From: Phytohabitans flavus
Lineage (GTDB): Bacteria > Actinomycetota > Actinomycetes > Mycobacteriales > Micromonosporaceae
Direction: 5' to 3'
Assembly (NCBI RefSeq): GCF_011764545.1
Contig: NZ_AP022870.1
Coordinates: forward strand, 2,526,001-2,590,000
DNA length: 64,000 bases
Shown: positions 52,705 to 61,760 of the stretch, one piece after another
How positions within the stretch are numbered: position 1 is the first letter of the stretch
Layout: every line of letters starts with the position of its first letter
Program-made: the position numbers and the translations under genes
Notes under the pieces: model-generated
What the model saw: the letters and a program-made list of their open reading frames with translations, nothing else
The model's database searches: none
What the model was told of the DNA's origin: nothing

Positions 52705-53103
52705 TCAGGCGTCCTCGCGGTTGGGGTTCTCCAGCCGGAAGAAGTTGCTTTGGCGGCCGTCGCTGCGCTCCTCCTGGTACATGAAGTTCAGGTTGCGCTC
52801 GTCAAAGCTGCGAAACCAGTCGTCCCAGCTGATCCGTCGCAGCCGGCTGCCGCTGTTGCCGAGTGGAAAATCGAATGTCAGGACGCCCGCTCGATCTTCG
52901 GGCCCGGTCCCAGTAATCGTCGCCGGCGCGGCGTCTCGCCGATCCGCCCACTGCTGGATCACCTCGCGGCTGCTGGTGACCAGGCTGCGCCCTGGGCGCT
53001 CGGGCTGGTCGTCGGTCGACGTGATCTCCTGTGCGTACCGCAGCGACCGCGAGGTGTCCGGACCCGTGCGGATCCCGCCGCGCTGCCCCTTGTGCTGAGC
53101 CAT
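52705..53103 (-). CDS. conserved actinobacterial hypothetical protein
   Basis: 132 residues, ATG at 53103 with AAAGGA upstream. Basic, polar N-terminus (MAQHKGQRGGIRTGPDTSRS). The C-terminal half GVLTFDFPLGNSGSRLRRIS, WDDWFRSFDERNLNFMYQEE and SNFFRLENPNREDA is a strongly conserved pattern I recognise from many actinomycetes, with no function known to me. Soluble, no signal peptide. Co-transcribed with the downstream glycosyltransferase. Confidence 0.7.
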   Translation of the reverse strand: MAQHKGQRGGIRTGPDTSRSLRYAQEITSTDDQPERPGRSLVTSSREVIQQWADRRDAAPATITGTGPEDRAGVLTFDFPLGNSGSRLRRISWDDWFRSFDERNLNFMYQEERSDGRQSNFFRLENPNREDA

Positions 53104-53481
53104 CCTGCGTTCCTTTCCTCATCGTCGCTAAGCAGATGGCTACCCGCCACCGCGGATCCGATTCCTCCGTGCGGCCGCCGTTCGCCCGCGGAAACCCGAA
53201 CCTCGGGCACGAACACCCCATGCAGCCGGGCGTGCCGAGGCAATGCACTCGTGGGACATACGGTCAGGATCAGGGCGTTGTCGAAGCCAGGTGACGCTGA
53301 GCTACGAGCTGGCAGCGGTCGCCGACGACCACCGGGCCGGGACCGGGCCAGTCCAATGAGGACGCGGGTACCCCGGCCACCCCCGACGCGGCCAAGCTGG
53401 CCGACGCCCGGGGCGCCGCCAGCGCGACCGCCGCCGGAGCGGGCGGTGCATAGCGGTGCCGGCCCTGGGTATCCGCGCGGC
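53104..53481. other. 378-bp intergenic region, possible decayed small gene
   Basis: A stretch at about 53291-53453 reads like protein in two adjoining frames (VTLSYELAAVADDHRAG in one, QSNEDAGTPATPDAAKLADA in the next). This could be a small frameshifted gene or chance coding potential in GC-rich DNA. I do not call it. No terminator or promoter stands out. Confidence 0.3.
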
Positions 53482-53634
53482 GTGAACACAGCCAATGAGC
53501 CGAACCCCTACGGCTACGCCGGTGGGGGCACGTCGCCGGACCCGCGCCTGGAGGACCTCGAGGACACGGCCGAGAGCATCACCGTGCCCGACGACCTGGC
53601 GGAGCCGATGGGCGATACCGACGACGAGCAGTAG
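53482..53634 (+). CDS. small acidic hypothetical protein
   Basis: 50 residues from the GTG at 53482: NEPNPYGYAGGGTSPDPRLE, then DTAESITVPDDLAEPMGDTD and DEQ. Strongly acidic, no membrane segment. The long frame upstream is antisense to the glycosyltransferase and is rejected. No function known. Confidence 0.45.
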   Translation: MNTANEPNPYGYAGGGTSPDPRLEDLEDTAESITVPDDLAEPMGDTDDEQ

Positions 53635-53663
53635 CGGCGGAACGGCCGGCGGCGAGGGCGGTA

Positions 53664-53685
53664 GCCCGGGTCACAGACCCCGGGC
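53664..53685. terminator. hairpin at the end of araA
   Basis: GCCCGGG / CCCGGGC with an 8-base loop that contains the araA stop codon. It also faces the convergent small gene. Confidence 0.45.
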
Positions 53686-55182
53686 GAGTCGGTAGTAGGC
53701 CGCGTTCCAGCGCAGCTCCTTGGCGAGGCCTCGGCGGGTGGTGTCGGCGTCGATGTGGACCAGTTCGATGCCGAGGTGGTCGGCCAGGATCTGGATCTCG
53801 TCGCCCTGTACCGCGGTGGACAGCACGGTGTGGTGCGGTCCGCCGGCGTTCAGCCAGCCCTCCGTGGCGGTGCCGAAGTCGGGGCGAGGCTGCCAGATCG
53901 CGCGGGCTACCGGCAGGTTGGGCAGCAGCTCGTCGGGCGGTACAAGGTCGATGTCGTTGGCGACCCAGCGAAACCTGTCGCCGAGGTCCGCCCAGCCGAC
54001 CACGACGCCGGGGCCTGTACCGGCGGTGAACACAAGCCGGGCCGGATCCTCGCGGCCGCCGATGGACAATGGGTGCACCTCGACGCGGGGGCGTTCGCCG
54101 GCGATCGTCGGGCAGACCTCGAGCATGTGCGCGCCGAGCACCTTCGGAGTGCCGGGAGCCAGGTGGTACGTGTAGTCCTCCATGAAGGACGTGCCGCCGG
54201 GGCGGCCGGCGCCGACCACCTTGAGGACGCGCAGCAGGGCCGAGGTCTTCCAGTCGCCCTCGCCGCCGAAGCCGTACCCGGCCGCCATCAGCCGCTGCAC
54301 CGCGAGGCCGGGCAGCTGGCGCAGGCCGCCGAGGTCCTCGAAGTTCGTGGTGAACGCCCCGAACCCGCCCTCACCCAGAAACTGCCGCAGCGCCGCCTCG
54401 ACCCTCGCCTGGTAGCGGACGCTCTCGTGCCGGTCGCCGCCGGGGCGCAGGTCGGGCGCGATCTCGTACGCGTCCAGGTACTCGTCGACAAGCGTGTCGA
54501 CCTCGCTGCTCTTGACCCCGTCGACGATCTGGACGAGGTCGTTCACGCCCCAGGTGTTGATGGATACGCCGACCCGCAGCTCGGCCTCGACCTTGTCGCC
54601 CTCGGTCACCGCGACGTCCCGCATGTTGTCGCCGAACCGGGCCAGGCGCAGCGACCGCGCCTCGGCAACCCCGGCGGCGGCGCGGGCCCAGGAGCCGATC
54701 CGGGCCGCGACGGCGGGGTCGCTCACGTGCCCGGCGACCGTGGTACGCGGTACCCGCAGCCGGGTCAGCGCGAAGCCGAACTCGCGGTCGCCGTGCGCGG
54801 CCTGGTTGAGGTTCATGAAGTCCATGTCGATCGTCGCCCAGGGCAGGGCGGCGTCGGCCTGGGTGTGCAGGTGCAGCAGCGGGCGGCGGAGCGTGTCGAG
54901 GCCGGAGATCCACATCTTGGCGGGGGAGAAGGTGTGCATCCACGCGATCACACCGATGCAGGCAGGGTCCTCGTTGGCCCGGCCCATCAGCTGGCGGATG
55001 GCATCCGCGCTGGTCAGCACCGGCTGCCAGGTGACCTTGACGGGTACGTCGCCGGCGCTGTCCAGGGCCGCCGCCACCCGCTGGGACTGCTCGGCGACCT
55101 GGCGCAGTGTCGCCTCGCCGTACAGTCCCTGGCTCCCGGTGAGAAACCAAACCTCTTTGCCGCTGTAGAAGTCGCCGGTCAC
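53671..55182 (-). CDS. araA: L-arabinose isomerase
   Basis: 503 residues, the normal AraA length, from the GTG at 55182 (SD AAAGGA upstream; an extension to 55263 is rejected). Converts L-arabinose to L-ribulose in the cytoplasm. Features: [60 protein letters not shown], and the catalytic region [17 protein letters not shown] with the Glu residues of the metal site. It is last in the operon chvE-mmsA-mmsB-araA, so arabinose is the most likely imported sugar. araB and araD are not in the window. Confidence 0.93.
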   Translation of the reverse strand: MTGDFYSGKEVWFLTGSQGLYGEATLRQVAEQSQRVAAALDSAGDVPVKVTWQPVLTSADAIRQLMGRANEDPACIGVIAWMHTFSPAKMWISGLDTLRRPLLHLHTQADAALPWATIDMDFMNLNQAAHGDREFGFALTRLRVPRTTVAGHVSDPAVAARIGSWARAAAGVAEARSLRLARFGDNMRDVAVTEGDKVEAELRVGVSINTWGVNDLVQIVDGVKSSEVDTLVDEYLDAYEIAPDLRPGGDRHESVRYQARVEAALRQFLGEGGFGAFTTNFEDLGGLRQLPGLAVQRLMAAGYGFGGEGDWKTSALLRVLKVVGAGRPGGTSFMEDYTYHLAPGTPKVLGAHMLEVCPTIAGERPRVEVHPLSIGGREDPARLVFTAGTGPGVVVGWADLGDRFRWVANDIDLVPPDELLPNLPVARAIWQPRPDFGTATEGWLNAGGPHHTVLSTAVQGDEIQILADHLGIELVHIDADTTRRGLAKELRWNAAYYRLARGL

Positions 55183-55278
55183 GGCCGTCCTTTCGAAGTG
55201 CTCCAGAAAAATCCTCAACCAGGACGCTGCGCTGGGCGCGGCGGACGCCAGCGGCGGGGTCACGATCGGCGCGACGAA

Positions 55279-56520
55279 TCAGCGCGTAGCCCCGGCGCGG
55301 CGCTTGTTGTAGATGTCGAATGCCACGGCCAGGAGCAGGACCAGGCCCTTCACCACGTACTGCGTCGACTGGTCGACGCCCTCGAGCTGCATGCCGTTGC
55401 TCATCACCGCCATGATCAGACCGCCGACCATCGCCCCGACGACGGTGCCGACACCGCCGGCGACGGCCGCGCCGCCGATGAACGCGGCCGCGATCGCGTC
55501 GAGCTCGAACATGTTGCCGGCGGCCGGCTGCGCCCCGTTGGAGCGCGACGAGTAGATGACGCCCGCGATGCCGGCGAGCAGCCCCATGTTCACGAAGATC
55601 CAGAAGTTGACCTTGCGGACCTTGACGCCGGAGAGGGTCGCGGCGGACAGGTTGCCGCCGATCGCGTAGATCTGGCGGCCGAAGACGGTGTTCTGCGTCA
55701 TCAGCCCGTACACGATGACCAGGGCGGCCAGGATGATCAACACGATCGGCAGGCCGCGGGCGTGGGCGAGCTGCCAGGCGAAGTACATGACGACCGCGGC
55801 GACCAGCAGCACCCGCGCGACGAAGAGCGGGAACGACTCCACCGACTGCTGGTACCGGATCCGGGCGAGCCGCGTGCGGAAGACGCTCACCGCGTACCCG
55901 ATGATGGCGAAAGCGGCGATGAAGAGCGTGAACGCGTCGTAACCGTGACCACCGAGCAGGCCGTTCAAGAAGCCGGTCGCGACCTTCTGGTATTCGGCCG
56001 GAAACGGCGAGAGCGAGACGTTGTCGAGCACCCGCAGCGTCAGGCCGCGGAAGAGCAGCATGCCGGCGAGCGTCACGATGAACGCGGGCATACCCACGTA
56101 GGCGACCCAGAAGCCGTGCCACGCCCCGACCGCGACGCCGACGGCGAGCGCCGCCGCGACGCCGATCCACCACGGGTACCCCTGCTGGATGACGAGCACG
56201 GCCGAGACCGCGCCGGTGAGCGCGACCACCGATCCGACCGACAGGTCGATGTGTCCGGCGATGATCAGGATCACCATGCCGATCGCGAGCACCAGGATGT
56301 ACGAGTACTGGAGCACGATGTTGGTGATGTTGCCCGGACTGAGCAGCACCCCGTCGGTCAAAAACGCGAAGAGTGCCACGATGACCACGAACGCGATGTA
56401 GATGCCGCTCTGGCGCAGGTTGCGCAGGATGAGCGTGCGTGGGTCGCGGATCCCGCCGTGCAGCGCCGCCGCGGGGGCGCTGCCCTCGGACGCGGTCGGG
56501 GGCGGCTTGAGGCTGGTCAT
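55279..56520 (-). CDS. mmsB: multiple monosaccharide ABC transporter permease
   Basis: 413 residues, ATG at 56520, overlapping the ATPase stop by ATGA. About ten membrane helices; typical ribose/xylose-family landmarks are [58 protein letters not shown] and the cytoplasmic-loop [20 protein letters not shown]. It matches GguB/MmsB-type permeases, which work with ChvE-like binding proteins. Forms the membrane channel of the arabinose importer. Confidence 0.92.
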   Translation of the reverse strand: MTSLKPPPTASEGSAPAAALHGGIRDPRTLILRNLRQSGIYIAFVVIVALFAFLTDGVLLSPGNITNIVLQYSYILVLAIGMVILIIAGHIDLSVGSVVALTGAVSAVLVIQQGYPWWIGVAAALAVGVAVGAWHGFWVAYVGMPAFIVTLAGMLLFRGLTLRVLDNVSLSPFPAEYQKVATGFLNGLLGGHGYDAFTLFIAAFAIIGYAVSVFRTRLARIRYQQSVESFPLFVARVLLVAAVVMYFAWQLAHARGLPIVLIILAALVIVYGLMTQNTVFGRQIYAIGGNLSAATLSGVKVRKVNFWIFVNMGLLAGIAGVIYSSRSNGAQPAAGNMFELDAIAAAFIGGAAVAGGVGTVVGAMVGGLIMAVMSNGMQLEGVDQSTQYVVKGLVLLLAVAFDIYNKRRAGATR

Positions 56521-58058
56521 CCGGCGAGCTCCTTCTCCTTCGTCATGAGCGCCATGAGGTTTTCCTGGGTGGCCAGCTCGACCGGCAGCTCACCGGTGAT
56601 CCGCCCGGCCGACAGCGTGTAGATGCGGTCGCACATGCCGAGCAGCTCGGGCAGCTCGGACGAGATCACGATGACCGCCTTGCCCTCCGCCACGAGGCGA
56701 TTGATGATCGTGTAGATCTCGTACTTGGCGCCGACGTCGATGCCGCGCGTGGGTTCGTCCAGGATCAGCACGTCCGGGTCGGTGAGCAGCCACTTGGAGA
56801 GCACGACCTTCTGCTGGTTGCCGCCGGAGAGGGTGCCAACCGGGTCCATGACGCTCTGCGTCTTGATGTTCAGGTCCTGCCGGCTCTGCTCGGCGACCTT
56901 GATCTCCTCGTTGCCGTTGACCCAGCCGGCGCGCGAGAGCTTGTCGAGGGCGGCGGCGGAGACGTTGGCCCGCACGTCGGCGATGAGGTTGAGGCCGTAC
57001 CGCTTGCGGTCCTCCGTCGCGTACGCGATGCCGTTGTCGATCGCCTCCGCCACGGTGCGCGCCTTGATCGGCTTGCCGTGTTTGTAGAGGCGGCCGCTGA
57101 TGTCCCGCCCGTAGGCGCGGCCGAACACGCTCATCGCCAGCTCGGTGCGACCGGCGCCCATCAACCCGGCGATGCCGACGACCTCGCCGGCCCGCACGTT
57201 GAGGCTGGCGCCGTCGACGACCTTGCGGGGCTGGACCGGGTGCCACACGGTCCAGTCCTCGATCCGCAGCACCTCCTCACCCGGCGCCGACTCGCGGCTG
57301 GGGTAAAAGCTGTCCAGGTCGCGGCCGACCATGCCGCGGATGATCCGCTCCTGGGTCACGTCACCGGAGCGCATGTCGATCGTCTCGACGGTACGCCCGT
57401 CGCGGAGCACCGTCGTGGAGTCGGCGATAGCGGTGATCTCGTTCAGCTTGTGCGAGATCATGATGCAGGTGATGCCCTGGTCCCGCAGCCGCCGCAGCAG
57501 GTCGAGCAGGTGCGCGGAGTCGATGTCGTTGAGCGCGGCGGTCGGCTCGTCGAGGATCAGCAGACGCACCTCTTTGGACAGTGCTTTCGCGATCTCGACA
57601 AGCTGCTGCTTGCCGACGCCGAGCTGGATCACCGGCGAGACCGGGTTTTCGTCCAGGCCGACCGAGGCCAGCAGCCCGGCCGCGTCGGCGTTGGTGCGGT
57701 TCCAGTCGATGAAACCGGCACGCCCGCGGCGCTCGTTGCCGAGGAAGATGTTCTCCGCGATCGACAGGTACGGCACCAGCGCGAGCTCCTGGTGGATGAT
57801 GACGATCCCGACCGCTTCGCTGTCCCGGATACCGCCGAAGTGCACAGCCCGCCCGTCGAAGACGATCTCACCGTCGTAGCTGCCGGCGGGGTACACACCG
57901 GACAGTACCTTCATCAGCGTGGACTTGCCCGCGCCGTTCTCCCCGCAGATCGCGTGGATCTCCCCGCGCCGGACGGCGAGCGACACGTCCTCGATCGCGG
58001 TGACACCGGGGAAGCGCTTGGTGATACCGCGCATCTGGAGCAGTACGTCGGCGTCCAA
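56517..58058 (-). CDS. mmsA: multiple monosaccharide ABC transporter ATP-binding protein
   Basis: 513 residues. The TTG at 58058 is taken as start because GGAGG lies 5 bases upstream and the family N-terminus ([20 protein letters not shown]) follows; the frame upstream has no homology. Two tandem ATPase domains: first Walker [10 protein letters not shown] with signature [20 protein letters not shown] and Walker [12 protein letters not shown]; second [17 protein letters not shown] with [17 protein letters not shown] and [13 protein letters not shown]. This is the layout of sugar importers of the RbsA/GguA type. A hairpin sits between it and the upstream binding-protein gene. Confidence 0.92.
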   Translation of the reverse strand: MDADVLLQMRGITKRFPGVTAIEDVSLAVRRGEIHAICGENGAGKSTLMKVLSGVYPAGSYDGEIVFDGRAVHFGGIRDSEAVGIVIIHQELALVPYLSIAENIFLGNERRGRAGFIDWNRTNADAAGLLASVGLDENPVSPVIQLGVGKQQLVEIAKALSKEVRLLILDEPTAALNDIDSAHLLDLLRRLRDQGITCIMISHKLNEITAIADSTTVLRDGRTVETIDMRSGDVTQERIIRGMVGRDLDSFYPSRESAPGEEVLRIEDWTVWHPVQPRKVVDGASLNVRAGEVVGIAGLMGAGRTELAMSVFGRAYGRDISGRLYKHGKPIKARTVAEAIDNGIAYATEDRKRYGLNLIADVRANVSAAALDKLSRAGWVNGNEEIKVAEQSRQDLNIKTQSVMDPVGTLSGGNQQKVVLSKWLLTDPDVLILDEPTRGIDVGAKYEIYTIINRLVAEGKAVIVISSELPELLGMCDRIYTLSAGRITGELPVELATQENLMALMTKEKELAG

Positions 58059-58079
58059 TCCGTCCTCCGTTCGTGGCCC

Positions 58080-58110
58080 GGTGCCCGGCGGCCACCGACC
58101 GCCGGGCACC
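58080..58110 (-). promoter_or_regulatory. intercistronic hairpin between chvE and mmsA
   Basis: Perfect 12-bp stem GGTGCCCGGCGG / CCGCCGGGCACC, 7-base loop, directly after the chvE stop. It probably stabilises or terminates most transcripts so that the binding protein is made in excess over the ATPase and permease. Confidence 0.7.
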
Positions 58111-58120
58111 GAGTCGCGGC

Positions 58121-59260
58121 CTACTTGGCCTGGCCGGCGGCGACTTCCTCCGCCGTGTAGTAGCCGGAGTCGACAAGTGCGGTCTTGATGTCCTCCTTGT
58201 AGACGGTCTGAACCGGCAACAGGTAGGACGGCACGACCTTCACGCCATTGTCGTACGTCTTGGTGTCGTTCGCCTGCGGCTGCTTCTTCTGCAGGAACGC
58301 CTCCGCCGCGACGACCGCCTGCTCGGCCAGCAGCCGGGTGTCCTTGAAGATCGTGGAGTTCTGCACGCCGTCGTCGATGAGCTTGACCGAGGCGATCTCC
58401 GCGTCCTGCCCGGTCACCACCGGAATCGGGTTGGCGGCCGTGCCGTAGCCGGCGTTCTGCAGAGCGGTGATGATGCCCCGGGACAGCCCGTCGTACGGCG
58501 ACAACACACCATTGACCTTCGTGCCGTCGTTGTACGTGGAGGTCAGCAGATCCTCCATCCGCTTCTGCGCGGTCTCCTGCTGCCAGCGCAGGATCGCCAC
58601 CTTCTCGATGTCGGTCTGCTTCGACTTGACCACCAGCGAACCGTTGTCGATGAACGGCTTCAGCGTCTCCATCGCACCGTCGAAGAAGAAGTGCGCGTTG
58701 TTGTCGTCCAGCGACCCCGCGAACAGCTCGACGTTGAACGGCCCGGTCTTCGTGCCCTTCGCGCCGTCCTTCGTCTGCAACCCCAGACCGACCAGCAGCG
58801 CGTTGGCCTGTGCCACGCCCACCTTGAAGTTGTCGAAGCTGACGTAGAAGTCAACATTCTGGCTGTCCCGGATCAGCCGGTCGTAGGCGATCACCGGAAT
58901 CTTCTTGTCCGCCGCCGCCTGAAGCTGGCCACTCAGCGCGGTGCCGTCGATGGCCGCGATGATCAGCACGTCGGCGCCCTGCGTGATCATCTGGTCGACC
59001 TGCTGCGACTGCGTCGGGATGTCGTCGCCCGCGTACTGGAGGTCGACCTTGTAGCCCTTCGCCTCCAGCTTCTCCTTCACCGAGTTGCCGTCGGCGATCC
59101 AGCGCTCCGAGGTCTGCGTCGGCATCGACACGCCGATCGTCAGGTCCTTAGGGTCCTGAGCGGACGTGTCGGTATCCCCTCCGGCGCCCTCACCGCCACA
59201 GGCCGCGAGGCTCAGGGCCAGGGCGGCGGCTCCCAGCGTGGCCAGGAGTTTTCTGTTCAC
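58121..59260 (-). CDS. chvE: ChvE-like sugar-binding lipoprotein
   Basis: 379 residues, GTG start at 59260 with GGAGGGGA upstream. Lipoprotein signal [20 protein letters not shown] with lipobox LAAC. Periplasmic-binding-protein type 1 fold: [60 protein letters not shown] and [20 protein letters not shown]. Closest in pattern to ChvE/multiple-monosaccharide binding proteins. As araA is the last gene of the operon, L-arabinose (and perhaps D-xylose, D-galactose or D-glucose) is the expected ligand. Promoter and operator at 59318-59346. Confidence 0.92.
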   Translation of the reverse strand: MNRKLLATLGAAALALSLAACGGEGAGGDTDTSAQDPKDLTIGVSMPTQTSERWIADGNSVKEKLEAKGYKVDLQYAGDDIPTQSQQVDQMITQGADVLIIAAIDGTALSGQLQAAADKKIPVIAYDRLIRDSQNVDFYVSFDNFKVGVAQANALLVGLGLQTKDGAKGTKTGPFNVELFAGSLDDNNAHFFFDGAMETLKPFIDNGSLVVKSKQTDIEKVAILRWQQETAQKRMEDLLTSTYNDGTKVNGVLSPYDGLSRGIITALQNAGYGTAANPIPVVTGQDAEIASVKLIDDGVQNSTIFKDTRLLAEQAVVAAEAFLQKKQPQANDTKTYDNGVKVVPSYLLPVQTVYKEDIKTALVDSGYYTAEEVAAGQAK

Positions 59261-59317
59261 GTGATCTCCCCTCCGGAACAGGTCACATCCATGGACATGA
59301 TGATCAGGACGAGCACA

Positions 59318-59346
59318 TTGTTAGCGCTCACATCTATGCTGGTCAA
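59318..59346 (-). promoter_or_regulatory. promoter and LacI-type operator of the arabinose operon
   Basis: On the minus strand: -35 TTGACC (59346-59341), 17-bp spacer, -10 TAACAA (59323-59318). The near-palindrome TGTTAGCGCTCACA (plus-strand 59319-59332) covers the -10. Its GTTAGCGCTAAC-like core is the usual form of actinobacterial LacI-family sugar-operon operators. The repressor is not in the window. Confidence 0.75.
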
Positions 59347-59424
59347 GCCCCTCTCTCGACCTCCAGTCGTCACGGTCTCGTAACGAGTGCTCCGCCTGTC
59401 CGCGCACGGCTTTCCACATAGAAA

Positions 59425-59480
59425 TCGAGCTACCGCGATGTCCGCGGTGGTCCGGACCGTCGCTCCCGCGGCCTCACCCT
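59425..59480 (+). repeat. dispersed ~60-bp repeat core, copy D
   Basis: Starts TCGAGCTACCGCGATGTCCG and ends CCCGCGGCCTCACCCT, upstream of the arabinose promoter. Related to copies at 12502 and within 28112-28465. Confidence 0.7.
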
Positions 59481-59580
59481 GATCGTTTCCACACCGCCGT
59501 GACGACCAGGGCCAGCCAGCGCGGTCGCAGACCTTGTCCCGCCGCCGCGCCGTCGCGGAAAGATCGGATCGGGCGGCAGA

Positions 59581-59687
59581 CCAGGTGGCACCGGGGCCCG
59601 CGGGCCGCAGCCTTGATCGCGCGGTGGGCCAGGTGGCGCGGGATGGCCCGCGCGGTGCGCGGGCCGCAACCCCGAGTGCGCGGTAGG
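59581..59687. repeat. two-unit degenerate tandem repeat after yjfF
   Basis: Units at 59581 and 59629 share CCAGGTGGC, a GCCCGCG(C)GG block and GGGCCGCA(G/A)CC, ending GCGCGGT(G/A)GG. Together with copy D they occupy the 452-bp gap between the arabinose operon and the end of yjfF; I see no gene in the gap. Confidence 0.45.
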
Positions 59688-59712
59688 CCCGGTCCTGCCT
59701 CGCGGCTGGCTT

Positions 59713-60702
59713 TCATTGCTTGCGTGGCGTGATCAGGCGCTGAAGGAGGATGAACGCGAACAGCAGCGCGCCGATCACGATCTTCGTCCACCATGAACTG
59801 AGCCGGCCGTCGAACGTGATCAGCGTCTGGATGATGCCCAGCACGAGCACGCCCAGCACCGTCCCCAGCACGAAACCTGACCCACCCGTCAACAACGTGC
59901 CGCCGATGACGACCGCGGCGATCGCGTCGAGCTCCATGCCGACCGCGTGCAGGCTGTTGCCGGAGAGCATGTAGAAGCTGAGCAGCACACCGCCGAGCGC
60001 GGAGCAGAAGCCGCTGATCGTGTACACCCCGATGCGGGTACGCGCGACCGGCAGGCCCATGAGGTGCGCGGAGCGCGGGTTGCCGCCGATCGCGTACGTG
60101 TTGCGGCCGAGCCGGGTGAACGCCAGCACGTACGCGGCGACGAGCACCACGACAAGCGCGATGACGACGCTGGGGGAGATGAAGTTGTCCCCGAAGCGGA
60201 CCTTCGACTGCGCCATCGTCGTCCAGAACGGCTCGTCGATGGTGATCGACGAGGTGCCGATCGTGTAGCAGAGGCCGCGGGCGAGGAACATGCCGGCGAG
60301 CGTGACGATGAACGGCTGTATCTCGAAGTAGTGGATGATGCAGCCCATGCCGAAGCCCAGCGTGGCACCCATCAGCAGCACCAGCGGCAGCACGGCGAAC
60401 GCGGGCCAGCCCTGACCTTCCAGCAGCGTGGCCGACACCATCGTGGTGAGCGCCACCACCGCGCCCACCGACAGGTCGATGCCACCGGTCAGGATCACGA
60501 ACGTCATGCCGACCGCGACAACGAGCAGAAAGCCGTTGTCGATGAACACGTTCAACACAACCTGCGGATCGCTGAACGCCTCGTACTGCACCACGCCGCT
60601 GCCGTACATCAGGGCGAGCAGGGCGAGGGTGGCGTAGAGCGGCAGGTACCGGCGCTGCCGCGTCCCCGCCAGCCGGGACCGCACCTCGGCGAACGTGGTC
60701 AC
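59713..60702 (-). CDS. yjfF: galactofuranose-type ABC transporter permease YjfF
   Basis: 329 residues from the GTG at 60702 (an apparent longer frame is a shadow of the upstream gene). About nine membrane helices; landmarks [79 protein letters not shown] and the closing WWTKIVIGALLFAFILLQRL. The length and the tandem arrangement with a second permease match E. coli YjfF, part of the YtfQ-YtfR-YtfT-YjfF galactofuranose importer. Starts inside the ytfT stop (GTGA overlap). Last gene of the operon. Confidence 0.9.
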   Translation of the reverse strand: MTTFAEVRSRLAGTRQRRYLPLYATLALLALMYGSGVVQYEAFSDPQVVLNVFIDNGFLLVVAVGMTFVILTGGIDLSVGAVVALTTMVSATLLEGQGWPAFAVLPLVLLMGATLGFGMGCIIHYFEIQPFIVTLAGMFLARGLCYTIGTSSITIDEPFWTTMAQSKVRFGDNFISPSVVIALVVVLVAAYVLAFTRLGRNTYAIGGNPRSAHLMGLPVARTRIGVYTISGFCSALGGVLLSFYMLSGNSLHAVGMELDAIAAVVIGGTLLTGGSGFVLGTVLGVLVLGIIQTLITFDGRLSSWWTKIVIGALLFAFILLQRLITPRKQ

Positions 60703-61760
60703 GCCGGCACCTCCACCTTCTCCGTCGTGGCCGCCGCGGGGCCAGCCGGTGGCGCCGAGGGTCGCCGGCGCCGGCCCTTGAAGACCTTGGCCCGGAACGC
60801 GGGCGACTGGACGAGGCAGACGACCGTCACGACGAGCGCCTTGAACAGCAGCGTGGTCTCCGGCGGGATGCCGGTCGTGTAGATGGTCGTGGTGAGCGTC
60901 TGGATGAGCAGCGCGCCGACGACCGTACCGGCGATGGAGAACCGCCCGCCGGCCAGCGACGTACCGCCGATGACGACCGCGAGGATCGCGTCGAGCTCGT
61001 ACCAGAGGCCGGCGTTGTTGCCGTCCGCGCTGGAGACGTTCGAGCTGATCATCAGGCCGGCGATGCCCGCGCAGAGCCCCGCCACGATGTACGCCATCAG
61101 CGTGATCCGCCGCGAGTGGATGCCGGCGAGGCGGCTGGCCTCGGCGTTGCCGCCGACCGACTCGATCAGCATGCCGAGTGCCGTGCGCCGGGTAAGCAGT
61201 ACCGCCAGCGCGGTGACCGCGAGCGCGACGAGGATCGCGAACGGCACGGTGAACAGGTAACCGCCGCCGATCAGCTTGTACGGCGAGCTGTTGACCGTGA
61301 TGATCTGCCCGTCCGTGATCAGCTGGGCCAGGCCGCGGCCGGCGACCATCAGGATGAGCGTGGCGATGATCGGCTGGATGCCGACGACCGCGACGAGGAA
61401 GCCGTTCCACGCGCCGAGCAGCAGCGCCAGCCCCAGCGCGAGCGCGACGGCGACGAGCACCCCGGCCACGCTGTTCTGGTCGCCCTGCTCGCTGATCCGC
61501 CAGCACGCGAGGGCGCCGCAGATCGCCACGACCGAGCCGACCGACAGGTCGATGCCGCCGGTGGCGATGACAAGCGTCATGCCGAGCGCCACCATGATCA
61601 GCGGAGCGCCGAAGCGGACGATGTCGATCAGGCTCCCGTAGAGGTGGCCGTCCCGCACCTCCACGCTGAAGAAACTTGGGGTGAAGGCCAAGTTGGACAG
61701 CAACAGGGCCACCAGCATGGCGACCGGCCAGAAGAGGCGATGTTTGACCAAGGTGTTCAC
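60699..61760 (-). CDS. ytfT: galactofuranose-type ABC transporter permease YtfT
   Basis: 353 residues from the GTG at 61760, overlapping the ATPase stop by GTGA. Membrane segments: [81 protein letters not shown]-terminus extended and basic (KVFKGRRRRPSAPPAG). Pairs with YjfF as a heterodimeric channel. The substrate is inferred from gene order; other pentoses or galactose derivatives are possible. Confidence 0.9.
   Translation of the reverse strand: MNTLVKHRLFWPVAMLVALLLSNLAFTPSFFSVEVRDGHLYGSLIDIVRFGAPLIMVALGMTLVIATGGIDLSVGSVVAICGALACWRISEQGDQNSVAGVLVAVALALGLALLLGAWNGFLVAVVGIQPIIATLILMVAGRGLAQLITDGQIITVNSSPYKLIGGGYLFTVPFAILVALAVTALAVLLTRRTALGMLIESVGGNAEASRLAGIHSRRITLMAYIVAGLCAGIAGLMISSNVSSADGNNAGLWYELDAILAVVIGGTSLAGGRFSIAGTVVGALLIQTLTTTIYTTGIPPETTLLFKALVVTVVCLVQSPAFRAKVFKGRRRRPSAPPAGPAAATTEKVEVPA

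Noticed and set aside
53291-53453. Possible small frameshifted gene
   Set aside because: Protein-like stretches in two frames but no recognised family, start or SD; too weak to call.
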